From Fibrobacter succinogenes (lineage in GTDB: Bacteria; Fibrobacterota; Fibrobacteria; Fibrobacterales; Fibrobacteraceae): 49,817 bases of DNA. The translations under genes and the position numbers were made by a program. Each line of letters opens with the position of its first letter. Position 1 is the first letter of the stretch. The stretch spans positions 1 to 49,817 of the forward strand of contig CACWJY010000014.1 in the NCBI GenBank assembly GCA_902761355.1, written 5' to 3'. The notes below the pieces were generated by a model that saw only the letters and a program-made list of their open reading frames with translations, was not told where the DNA came from and searched no databases. Of this stretch, positions 42,360 through 49,817 are shown in pieces.

Positions 42360-45300
42360 TGAAATTAACAACCCTTATTTCTGCATTTGCCTTAACAACA
42401 GGCCTTGCCTACGCACAGCAGACTTCGCCAGATACAACAAATGCGACACCCGTAGAAAGCGCCAAAGCCGTCGAACAACCTGTTGAGCAACCAATCAAAC
42501 AGTCTATCGAACAACAAGTTGAATCGCAAGTCGAGCCACAACAGGAACCAGCCCCAGTTCAACAAGTTGAAAGCTCTTTGCCTGAAGAAAACGCAGAAAC
42601 GACGCAGGCATCGGCAACAGCAACTGATTCTTTAACAGCAACAGAAGCTAAAACCGATACCGTTGCTGCAGCCGCAGATACAGCAACCGCTGTACAGCCC
42701 AATGATACGGCAAATGTTCAAAGTAATGTACAAAGAGATTCTGTTCCTGCAGTGGCAGAAAAGCCCCAACAAACAGAAGCCCCCGTCAACATTACAAAAA
42801 TCGAGCCCCCGAAATCGGTCCTAGCCGAAGGAACACCACTTAAAGGATCCCTCCAAGGCTTTCTCAAGGCAGACAAATCACCCTATCTTGTCACAGAAGA
42901 CATCACCATAGACGAAAACGCGGTCTTAGTCATCGAACCCGGCGTAGTATTGCAGTTTTCTCCAGGAACAGGACTTTATGCAAACGGCCACCTTGTTATT
43001 GCAGGTACACGCAATAACACTGTAACGTTAAAATCGGCCATGAGCATCCCCCGTAGCGGCGATTGGAAAGGAGTCTTTATTGCAAGTTCCGACCACATCG
43101 TCATCAAGGACGCAGTCATAAGCGACGCCGCCTACGCCATCGCAATCGAAAACGGCTCCCTTGAAATTCAATCTTCTAAAATTAACAACACTTCTATGCG
43201 CGGAATTTATGCAAAAAATTCCGAACTGATTGTTAACGGCAGCCAATTCACTAAGAACGCAGGCATAGCCATTCATATCGACAGCTACAGCGATGCAAAA
43301 ATAAGCAACGTAAAATTAGAAGAAAACAATGTTGCCATCTTTAATGCACCCCTAGCCATTACTGACATAACATCGTCTTCTATACAAAAGAATGCCTATG
43401 GCGTTTTAGACTATGGAAATAGCCTTCTAAACTTTGACAACACTCAAGTCACCAACAACAAGGTGGGAGCAAGCACCGGAGACGTTTTAAGTAAAAACAT
43501 TATCGCCAGTGTTCAGAAAAACGAGCTTGATTTCAGCAAGAACTTTAAATTTATTATAGAATCTCTTCCTGCAAATCCAGTTATACCTGGAGTAAATAGC
43601 AGAACCGTAGGCACTCATGACAAAATAGAAGACCTACTCGCTCAAAAGAATGCCGAAAAAGAAGAAAAAGATACAACACAAAAGAAATGGTCCATTATCG
43701 GTAATGTGCTACTAGGAGGACACTACCATCATGTCATTACCGCCAAGAACAAAAAGAAATTCCCCGTCGAAGTTTCTGGCGACAGCATCTTACCAGGAAA
43801 GCACTTTGAAAACACATTCCAGGTTCCTGGATTTGGAGCAGAAGCCAGCGTTTACCTACTCATGCAATCTACTGACGGCAAATCAATAGAATTCAACACA
43901 GACCTTACAACAGATTCTTGGAATCATTTTTCACCAAATCCAGTAACGATTAGGTATACGGACGCACAGAACAAACTTGTCTTCGGAGACTTCAACCTAT
44001 TTGCTGGAGACATTTACATGTCTTCGTTGCCAATCTTTGGTATTGGCTATACCCGTTTCTTGCTTACGAACAACGCAAACCAACCCCTTGTAGAAATCAA
44101 CGGATTCTTTGGAGAATCCCGTAAGCCCTACTTGATTGGAGATCGACATCCAACTATCTATAAGAACTATATCGAAGACGGTGAAGCTCAAGCACAAAGA
44201 ATTGCCTACGGCGGCTCCGTTAAATGGGCTCCACTCCGTCGCTTTGACGCAACATTCGGATTCATCTACGCCAACGATGAAATTCATGATCCGCTACTAC
44301 GTGACGGAGGCAGCAAGACTTCTGTAACAAGCGAGCCATTGCAGCAAGCCTTTACCATGTACGCAGACGGGAATTGGCTATTCTATCCAGGCGATATCGA
44401 ACTTAATGGACAAATTGCCGTTGGCCGCGCCGATACCGCAGACGTTTACAGGGAACGCGCAATCAACAAAGTGTTTACTCAAGCAGGCCTCAACACATCT
44501 TCTATGAGTAAGCTTCGCCAACTCATGGCAGACGAGTCCAAGATCAACTCATTATCACCTGATGAACTTGACGAAATATTTGGCGGAAACACCACTCTAA
44601 ACCGCGGCAAAATGCGCGATTCTTTGCGCACGCTTATCCGCGAAGCAAAACACCTGAAAAATGACTACGAGGACGACCGAGACGAAGACCGAGTCCTAGG
44701 CCTTAACTGGGGGAGTCAAAACTTTGCAATTGGGGCATCACTTTACTGGAATATTTACAAGACCACTATTTCAGGTAAAATCCGCTATGTTGGCGAAGAC
44801 TTTTATAGTGCAGGAGCGGCAGACCAACTCGCAGACAGTCGTGAATTTAGCGGAAATCTAGAGCAAATCATCACCACGTTCTGGACATTAAACTTTGGCT
44901 ATAGATTAGACATTGAAAACGCCGCGAAATATGGACAAACAAACTTGTTCGGCTTACAGGAAGGGGCTCGTTGGGGATTATTCAGTGGCGAAAGCAAGCA
45001 ATGGTTTGAAGAACACGAACTTGACAACGACCGTACAAAATACATCCAGAACTGGACCCTAGACAACAATTTTGCCATCGGTAAAAAAATCAACTTAAAG
45101 GTAGGCTACAACCTGGAATACCGAACCCAGTACCGCCCTTATCAACTACATGGCGACTATGTTTTAGATGATGAAATCTATAAAGACCGATGGTTCGCTG
45201 CACGTACTAATAGCGAAACATCGACAATCATCAACGGAAAAGACACCACCATAGTTGACTCTGCTCGTTGGAAAGAATACAAAAACATGGCAACCGAAGA

Positions 45301-45910
45301 CTACCTCGCCTCAAAGTTCCAGGAACGCATTTATAAAAACACTTGGCAAGCTGAAGTTAGCCTCAAGGCGTTTCACTCCATTTTCAAGGTGGGTGGTCGC
45401 TGGACCCTGCGTACCGACGACTCCAAGTTCTACAAGGACAGTTTGATAAGTTTAATGGACCTCTCTAAAGAAACCATCGCCAAGTTGGGTTACTATTTCG
45501 GCGGTGCGGACTTCTTTGAACATGCGTACCCGATGTCTGTCAATTCGACATTCAAAATTTGCCAAAACCGTTTATCTATCGTTCCTCGTTTCAAGAATTA
45601 CGAACGTGATGACATGAGTGAATCTGAAATTTCCATCGAAGACGAATTTGAAATTCCGTTCATGAACCGATTCCTTATTCTTGGACTCAACGGAGAATTC
45701 CGCTATCTTTCTACCACTTGGACAGAAAACAACAAAGACGAAGACGAAACAGAAAAAGATGTACTATTCAACACCAATCTGCGAGTCAACCATACAAGCC
45801 GTCTGAGTAGCGAATGGTACGCAGGCACAGCAATGTACTACCGCCCCGAGAACCTGAGCAATGAATACAAGGATATTTACGGAGGCGTCCGCGTAAATTA
45901 CGTATTCTAA
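42359..45910 (+). CDS. Outer-membrane protein: linker, beta-helix and large beta-barrel
   Basis: 1183 residues. Signal peptide (about 1-20), then a low-complexity Gln/Glu/Pro/Thr/Ala linker (about 21-145) with repeated VEQP-like units. A right-handed beta-helix follows (about 155-430) with short repeating strand-turn units such as LVIEPGVVLQFSPGTG, GSLEIQSSKINNTSM and SELIVNGSQFTKNAG. A charged hinge (NAEKEEKDTTQKK) leads to a long region of alternating amphipathic strands, ending in GGVRVNYVF with the C-terminal Phe of outer-membrane barrels. The barrel part (about 740 residues) is far bigger than a classical autotransporter barrel. Coupled to the FecR gene. Function unknown; surface attachment or polymer handling is a guess. 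Confidence 0.78.
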   Translation: MKLTTLISAFALTTGLAYAQQTSPDTTNATPVESAKAVEQPVEQPIKQSIEQQVESQVEPQQEPAPVQQVESSLPEENAETTQASATATDSLTATEAKTDTVAAAADTATAVQPNDTANVQSNVQRDSVPAVAEKPQQTEAPVNITKIEPPKSVLAEGTPLKGSLQGFLKADKSPYLVTEDITIDENAVLVIEPGVVLQFSPGTGLYANGHLVIAGTRNNTVTLKSAMSIPRSGDWKGVFIASSDHIVIKDAVISDAAYAIAIENGSLEIQSSKINNTSMRGIYAKNSELIVNGSQFTKNAGIAIHIDSYSDAKISNVKLEENNVAIFNAPLAITDITSSSIQKNAYGVLDYGNSLLNFDNTQVTNNKVGASTGDVLSKNIIASVQKNELDFSKNFKFIIESLPANPVIPGVNSRTVGTHDKIEDLLAQKNAEKEEKDTTQKKWSIIGNVLLGGHYHHVITAKNKKKFPVEVSGDSILPGKHFENTFQVPGFGAEASVYLLMQSTDGKSIEFNTDLTTDSWNHFSPNPVTIRYTDAQNKLVFGDFNLFAGDIYMSSLPIFGIGYTRFLLTNNANQPLVEINGFFGESRKPYLIGDRHPTIYKNYIEDGEAQAQRIAYGGSVKWAPLRRFDATFGFIYANDEIHDPLLRDGGSKTSVTSEPLQQAFTMYADGNWLFYPGDIELNGQIAVGRADTADVYRERAINKVFTQAGLNTSSMSKLRQLMADESKINSLSPDELDEIFGGNTTLNRGKMRDSLRTLIREAKHLKNDYEDDRDEDRVLGLNWGSQNFAIGASLYWNIYKTTISGKIRYVGEDFYSAGAADQLADSREFSGNLEQIITTFWTLNFGYRLDIENAAKYGQTNLFGLQEGARWGLFSGESKQWFEEHELDNDRTKYIQNWTLDNNFAIGKKINLKVGYNLEYRTQYRPYQLHGDYVLDDEIYKDRWFAARTNSETSTIINGKDTTIVDSARWKEYKNMATEDYLASKFQERIYKNTWQAEVSLKAFHSIFKVGGRWTLRTDDSKFYKDSLISLMDLSKETIAKLGYYFGGADFFEHAYPMSVNSTFKICQNRLSIVPRFKNYERDDMSESEISIEDEFEIPFMNRFLILGLNGEFRYLSTTWTENNKDEDETEKDVLFNTNLRVNHTSRLSSEWYAGTAMYYRPENLSNEYKDIYGGVRVNYVF

Positions 45911-45937
45911 AAATCAGATTTTAGAAACAGATGAAAT

Positions 45938-45974
45938 AAAGGCGAAACGCTTCGCCTTTATTTTTTTATTTTTG
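45938..45974 (+). terminator. Terminator of the FecR/barrel operon
   Basis: AAAGGCGAA (45938-45946), loop ACGC and TTCGCCTTT (45951-45959) form a perfect 9-bp stem, followed by ATTTTTTTATTTTT. It is 27 nt after the barrel stop codon. Confidence 0.92.
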
Positions 45975-45979
45975 AGACA

Positions 45980-47584
45980 ATGTTCACCTACCGCTACAGA
46001 GAACTTTCCGTTGCGCTTGCCAAAAAAGGCAAGTACCGTGAGGCTTTAGCCAAAGAACTCCGTCTGCACCCCGAAGAAATCTTTAATTTGCAGGTGGAGC
46101 GTTTTTCGCTGGATAGCCGCAGGAAGGGTGACCCCAAGTGGTCTTACAATGTGATTTTTGACCTAAAACGTGAAGTCCGCGCCACGGGGAATCACGCCAA
46201 GGGGCTTGTAGCGGCTACACGCGACAAAGAAAGTTTAGAGACCGACCCGCAAAAAAACAGCGTCGCAATGCCAGGACATGTCGACGTGATTGGCGCTGGT
46301 CCAAGCGGACTTTGGGCTGCATTGCATCTGTTGCGAAAAGGTTTTGCAGTCGATCTGTACGAACAGGGTAAATGCGTGGAAGAACGATTCCGCGATATTC
46401 GCCGGTTCTTTGTCGACCGAAATTTTAACGCCTACAGCAACGTACTTTTTGGCGAAGGAGGTGCGGGGGCCTTTAGCGATGGAAAGCTCAATACCCGCAC
46501 CCGGAACCTGTTCGTGGAACAGGTTCTACACGACATGGTCGACTTTGGAGTCGACGAATCTGTCGTGACCTTCGCCAAGCCGCATATCGGCACGGACCGT
46601 CTCGTTTTATTGTTGCGTGAACTGCGCGCCGAAATTGCAAAACTCGGCGGCAAGATTCATTTTAGTACAGTCCTCGAAGATATTGAAATTAAGGACGGCC
46701 GCATTGCGGCCATCCAGCTGCGAGACGTTTCAACGTCAAATTCTCAAGCGTATTGGAAACCCTGCGAAGCCTTGGTGCTCGCCGTCGGGCATTCAGCCCG
46801 GAGCATTTACGAAATGCTCCACGCCCGTGGCGTCGCGCTCGAAAGTAAGGCTTTTGCCATGGGCGTGCGCGTTGAGCACCCGCAACAGCTCATCAACATG
46901 CGCCAGCTGGGCCTGAATGTAGACACCAAGCTCACGGGTTCCGCCGAATACTTCCTCGCCACCCCGACACTGAACAAAACGAGCAGCGCCTACAGTTTCT
47001 GCATGTGCCCGGGTGGCGTTCTGGTGCCCTGCGCCTCGGAGCCCGGGACCCTTGCCACTAACGGCATGAGTTACAGCCGCCGCAACGGTCCCTTCGCCAA
47101 CGGCGCCATCGCCGTGCCAATCGCTGCAAGCGACAAACTCTTTGGCGGTCTCGAATTCCAGCGCAAAATCGAAAGCGACGCCTATGCGGTCGGCGGCAAA
47201 AGCTATGCCGCCCCGGCCCAAACCATCAAGGCGTTCCTCGCCCACCGCGAAGACAAATCGCTCCCGAAATCCACCTACCCCTGTGGGCTTGTGCAAAGCA
47301 ATCTGTGGGATTGGATGGACAAAACCATTTGCAAGAGCCTCGCCGAAGGATTCCAGAATTTCGACAAAAAGATTCCCGAATTCATCGAAGAAGGCCTGAT
47401 TGTCGCCCCCGAAACCCGCACCAGCAGCCCCTTGCGCATGAGTCGCAACAACGAAACGCTTGAAAGCGTGAATACCAAGGGCCTATTTGTGCTCGGCGAA
47501 GGCGCCGGATATTCCGGCGGAATCGTCACTAGCGCCGCCGACGGCGTGCGACTCGCCCACTACGCGAAAAAGGAAAGCTTATGA
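45980..47584 (+). CDS. FAD-dependent oxidoreductase (COG2509-type)
   Basis: 534 residues, uncharacterised FAD-dependent dehydrogenase type. An N-terminal about 90-residue domain carries the RFSLDSRRKGDPKWSYNVIFDL segment usual for this family. A dinucleotide-binding GxGxxG follows (DVIGAGPSGLWAALHLLRKG), then FGEGGAGAFSDGKLNTR and the C-terminal flavin motif GEGAGYSGGIVTSAADGVRLA. The substrate is unknown. ATG at 45980 lies just after the previous terminator's U-run, with no clear Shine-Dalgarno sequence, so the promoter must lie upstream of or within that terminator. It overlaps the next gene by 4 nt. Confidence 0.88.
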   Translation: MFTYRYRELSVALAKKGKYREALAKELRLHPEEIFNLQVERFSLDSRRKGDPKWSYNVIFDLKREVRATGNHAKGLVAATRDKESLETDPQKNSVAMPGHVDVIGAGPSGLWAALHLLRKGFAVDLYEQGKCVEERFRDIRRFFVDRNFNAYSNVLFGEGGAGAFSDGKLNTRTRNLFVEQVLHDMVDFGVDESVVTFAKPHIGTDRLVLLLRELRAEIAKLGGKIHFSTVLEDIEIKDGRIAAIQLRDVSTSNSQAYWKPCEALVLAVGHSARSIYEMLHARGVALESKAFAMGVRVEHPQQLINMRQLGLNVDTKLTGSAEYFLATPTLNKTSSAYSFCMCPGGVLVPCASEPGTLATNGMSYSRRNGPFANGAIAVPIAASDKLFGGLEFQRKIESDAYAVGGKSYAAPAQTIKAFLAHREDKSLPKSTYPCGLVQSNLWDWMDKTICKSLAEGFQNFDKKIPEFIEEGLIVAPETRTSSPLRMSRNNETLESVNTKGLFVLGEGAGYSGGIVTSAADGVRLAHYAKKESL

Positions 47585-48645
47585 TTACCCGAATCATTGA
47601 CCGCAACTTTGCCAACATGCGCCTCGACCGTTTTTTGCGCAAGGCATTCCCCGACGAATCGCTGTCGGTCTTTTTCGCCATCATCCGCAAAAAGAAAGTC
47701 CGCGTGAATGGAGTCGTGGGCAAAGCGAATCAGATGTTGCAAGAAGGCGACACCGTCTACATTTACGAGAATTTCAAGAGCGTCGATGCAGATTCCCAAG
47801 GCGCCACCAACGTTATCCAATTCCCCGCTAGCCAAAGCGAAGGAGCACAACCAAACGCCGGTTTCGCAAAGGCAAAATCCACCTGGGGCAAGAACGCCTC
47901 TTCTGCCGAAAAACAGAGCGGCTGGGGCGCAAAGGAACTCGACATTGTCATTCAAACCGAAGACTATGTGGTCGTGAACAAGCCCTCGGGACTTGCAAGC
48001 CAGCCGGGCTCCGGCACTCGCCCCGGCGAAAGCCTCGTGGAATACTTGTGGGAATGGGGCCGCCGCGAAGGGCTCGACTTTAAGCCCACCATCGCCCACC
48101 GCCTCGACCAGGAAACATCGGGCATGATTATCGCCGCCCTCCACGGCGACACACTCCGCGACTTTACGCGTATGATCCGTGAACACGAAGTCGATAAGTT
48201 CTATTACGCGCTCGTCAAAGGCAACCTCAAAAAAGACAAGGGAACCATCGACGAGACGCTTACCCGCACCGATGCCGCCAAGGGTAGCAAAATGAAAGTC
48301 GGTGAAACCGGCAAGGACGCCCAGAAGGCAATCACGCATTACCGCGTCAAGCAGCATTACGAAGGTTACGACCTCGTAAAAATCAAGCTCGAAACCGGTC
48401 GCATGCACCAGATTCGTGCCCACTTCGCAAGCATCGGACACCCGCTCCTCGGCGACACCCGCTACGGCGATTTTGCGCTCAACCGCGAAGTCAAAAAGCA
48501 ACTCGGGCTCCACCGCCTTTTCTTGCACAGTTGCCGCTTGGAGTTTGTATGGCACGGCGACAAAATCGTGCTCGATTGCCCGCTCCCCAAGGAACTGCAA
48601 AGTGTCATAGACCAACTTAAGCCTAAAAAATTCGAACGATTTTAA
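47581..48645 (+). CDS. RluC/RluD-type pseudouridine synthase with S4 domain
   Basis: Isomerises uridine to pseudouridine in rRNA (or tRNA). 354 residues. S4 RNA-binding domain about 12-62 (RLDRFLRKAFPD, RKKKVRVNG), then a catalytic domain from about 118 with VVNKPSGLASQPG and Asp176 in HRLDQETSG, the catalytic Asp motif; YALVKG, KLETGRMHQIRAHFASIGHPLLGD and LHRLFLHS follow. Between the domains is an unusual low-complexity linker (about 66-117, rich in Ser, Ala, Gln and Gly) that ordinary RluC/RluD lack. The start overlaps the oxidoreductase stop (ATGA). Confidence 0.92.
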   Translation: MITRIIDRNFANMRLDRFLRKAFPDESLSVFFAIIRKKKVRVNGVVGKANQMLQEGDTVYIYENFKSVDADSQGATNVIQFPASQSEGAQPNAGFAKAKSTWGKNASSAEKQSGWGAKELDIVIQTEDYVVVNKPSGLASQPGSGTRPGESLVEYLWEWGRREGLDFKPTIAHRLDQETSGMIIAALHGDTLRDFTRMIREHEVDKFYYALVKGNLKKDKGTIDETLTRTDAAKGSKMKVGETGKDAQKAITHYRVKQHYEGYDLVKIKLETGRMHQIRAHFASIGHPLLGDTRYGDFALNREVKKQLGLHRLFLHSCRLEFVWHGDKIVLDCPLPKELQSVIDQLKPKKFERF

Positions 48646-48646
48646 C

Positions 48647-48687
48647 AAAAAATGACCTGCATCCTAAACGATGCGGGTCATTTTTTT
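48647..48687. terminator. Bidirectional terminator between the pseudouridine synthase and clpB
   Basis: TGACCTGCATC (48653-48663) pairs with GATGCGGGTCA (48670-48680) with one G-U pair. An A-run lies on the left and seven T on the right, so it can end transcription from both convergent genes. Confidence 0.9.
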
Positions 48688-48712
48688 AGGGAGGGATGAT
48701 TGGAGAAAAAAT

Positions 48713-49817
48713 TTACTTCACCGTGAACACGGTTCCGTCGTAGTCGATGGTTACCGGCTTTGCGGCACTCACTTCGCCAGCGAGGATTGCATGGCTCAGC
48801 GGGCGTTCCACATTCCTTTCCAGGTAACGCTGGATCGGACGGGCACCGAATTCCGGCTGATAGGCACCATCGGCAATCGCTTCGAGCGCCTTGTCGGTCA
48901 GCGTAAGCTGCAAATCCTGACGGGCGGCACGTTCGGCGAGTCCCTTGAATTTGAGTTTTACGATGTCCCTAATCTGCGGCTTGGTGAGGCTCTGGAATAC
49001 CAGCACTTCGTCCAGCCTGTTCAGGAATTCCGGCCTGAAGAAGCCACGGAGTTCCGGCTCGATTTCCTTGAGCGTCACGGGCTTTGCATCGCCAGCGCGG
49101 TTCTGGAAATGGGCGGCGCCCAAGTTCGACGTCATGAGAATCAAGGTATTCTTGAAGTTCACGGTACGGCCCTTGCCATCGGTCAAACGACCGTCGTCAA
49201 GTACCTGCAACAGCGTGTTGAACACATCGGGGTGTGCCTTCTCGATTTCGTCGAGCAGAATCACGCAGTACGGATGCGTACGCACGGCTTCGGTCAGCTG
49301 GCCGCCCTCTTCGTAGCCCACGTATCCCGGAGGCGCACCAATCAAGCGGCTGACGCTGTGCTTTTCCATGTATTCACTCATGTCGATACGCACCAGCGCA
49401 TTCTCGTCGTCGAACAGTTCCACGGCAAGCGCCTTCGCAAGTTCCGTCTTGCCAACACCTGTGGGGCCCAGGAACAAGAAGCTACCGATTGGCGCATTCT
49501 CGCGGCTTAAGCCGCTACGGTTACGCAAGATGGCTTCCGAAACCGCTTCCACGGCCTCGTCCTGGCCAATCACGCGGGCATGCAGACGCTCGTCCAGGTG
49601 CAACAACTTCGCCTTTTCACCTTCGCAAAGTTTGGTTACCGGAATTCCAGTCCAACGGCTCACCACGAGGGCAATCGTCTCTTCGGTCACCTCTTCGCTC
49701 AGGTCACCGTCGCCTACAGACTTCTTGATTTCTTCCGTCTTCGCGGCGATTTCCTTTTCGAGGTTCACGATCTTGTTGTACTTGAGTTCGGCGGCGCGGT
49801 TCAAGTCGTAGCGGGCT
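48713..49817 (-). CDS. clpB: ATP-dependent chaperone ClpB, C-terminal part (cut by window edge)
   Basis: Hexameric AAA+ disaggregase that works with DnaK to rescue aggregated proteins. 367 residues are in the window and the frame stays open to its right edge. Visible parts: the end of the middle region with the VSRWTGIPVTKL junction; the second AAA+ domain with Walker A GPTGVGKTELAKAL, Walker B VILLDEIEKAHPDVFN, sensor LILMTSNLGA and the FFRPEFLNRLDEVLVF arginine-finger region; and the C-terminal D2-small domain. WTGIPV followed by LHARVIGQDEAVEAV fits ClpB better than ClpA or ClpC. Confidence 0.95.
   Translation of the reverse strand, partial: ARYDLNRAAELKYNKIVNLEKEIAAKTEEIKKSVGDGDLSEEVTEETIALVVSRWTGIPVTKLCEGEKAKLLHLDERLHARVIGQDEAVEAVSEAILRNRSGLSRENAPIGSFLFLGPTGVGKTELAKALAVELFDDENALVRIDMSEYMEKHSVSRLIGAPPGYVGYEEGGQLTEAVRTHPYCVILLDEIEKAHPDVFNTLLQVLDDGRLTDGKGRTVNFKNTLILMTSNLGAAHFQNRAGDAKPVTLKEIEPELRGFFRPEFLNRLDEVLVFQSLTKPQIRDIVKLKFKGLAERAARQDLQLTLTDKALEAIADGAYQPEFGARPIQRYLERNVERPLSHAILAGEVSAAKPVTIDYDGTVFTVK

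Noticed and set aside
47560..48648. 362-residue minus-strand open frame opposite the pseudouridine synthase
   Set aside because: The plus frame has the S4 and HRLDQETSG motifs; the minus frame has none and spans the whole gene only by codon bias.
1..49817. CRISPR arrays, insertion sequences, prophage genes, rRNA or tRNA genes
   Set aside because: No regularly spaced repeats, transposase or integrase motifs, phage structural genes or cloverleaf genes were seen by eye on either strand.

Overview
The window looks like a piece of a Fibrobacter (Fibrobacterota) chromosome. The main reasons are three tandem ~920-residue lipoproteins that I recognise as the Fibrobacter paralogous family TIGR02171 (FGE-like domain, beta-propeller, SGNH-like tail), a GH8 cellulase ending in the C-terminal tail typical of secreted Fibrobacter enzymes, a Bacteroidetes-like ParE, and recurring TATATT-type -10 elements. 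These family assignments come from reading the proteins by eye; no database search was run.

Layout. 1-738 is the start of glyA (minus strand, cut by the window edge). Its 418-bp upstream gap holds an unidentified structured RNA ending in an intrinsic terminator, and a palindrome shared with the divergent rel gene. 1160-3894 is a bifunctional (p)ppGpp synthetase/hydrolase and a coupled unknown gene. 3925-14104 is a complete-looking membrane and quinone module of respiratory complex I (nuoA, a fused nuoBC, nuoD, H, I, J, K, L, M, N) with no nuoE, F or G. 14391-17928 is surE-gyrA (minus). 18011-19970 is a convergent SPOUT methyltransferase and TolB-like propeller pair. 20173-21570 is the GH8 endoglucanase.

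21656-35186 (minus) is the most unusual part: seven genes with gaps of 0-47 nt or short overlaps. In transcription order they are an AlgX/AlgJ-like SGNH lipoprotein, a membrane-anchored transglutaminase-like protein, a propeller-only lipoprotein, three full-length FGE/propeller/SGNH lipoproteins, and a polytopic GT-C-like membrane protein. I read it as an envelope or exopolysaccharide modification locus whose lipoproteins have multiplied in place; that function is inference. One copy carries a 10-G tract inside its coding sequence and another has lost the SGNH Asp.

35253-36095 holds a TM2-domain protein and RdgB. 36231-38075 is parE without a neighbouring parC. 38190-40305 (minus) is an unknown gene, ybeY and a CorC/HlyC-type CBS protein, joined by TAATG overlaps. 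40464-45910 is a FecR-domain protein coupled to a beta-helix plus outer-membrane-barrel protein, behind an operator-like palindrome. 45980-48645 is an FAD-dependent oxidoreductase and an RluC/RluD-type pseudouridine synthase. 48713 to the end is the C-terminal part of clpB (minus, cut by the window edge). I saw no tRNA, rRNA, CRISPR array, insertion sequence or prophage gene.
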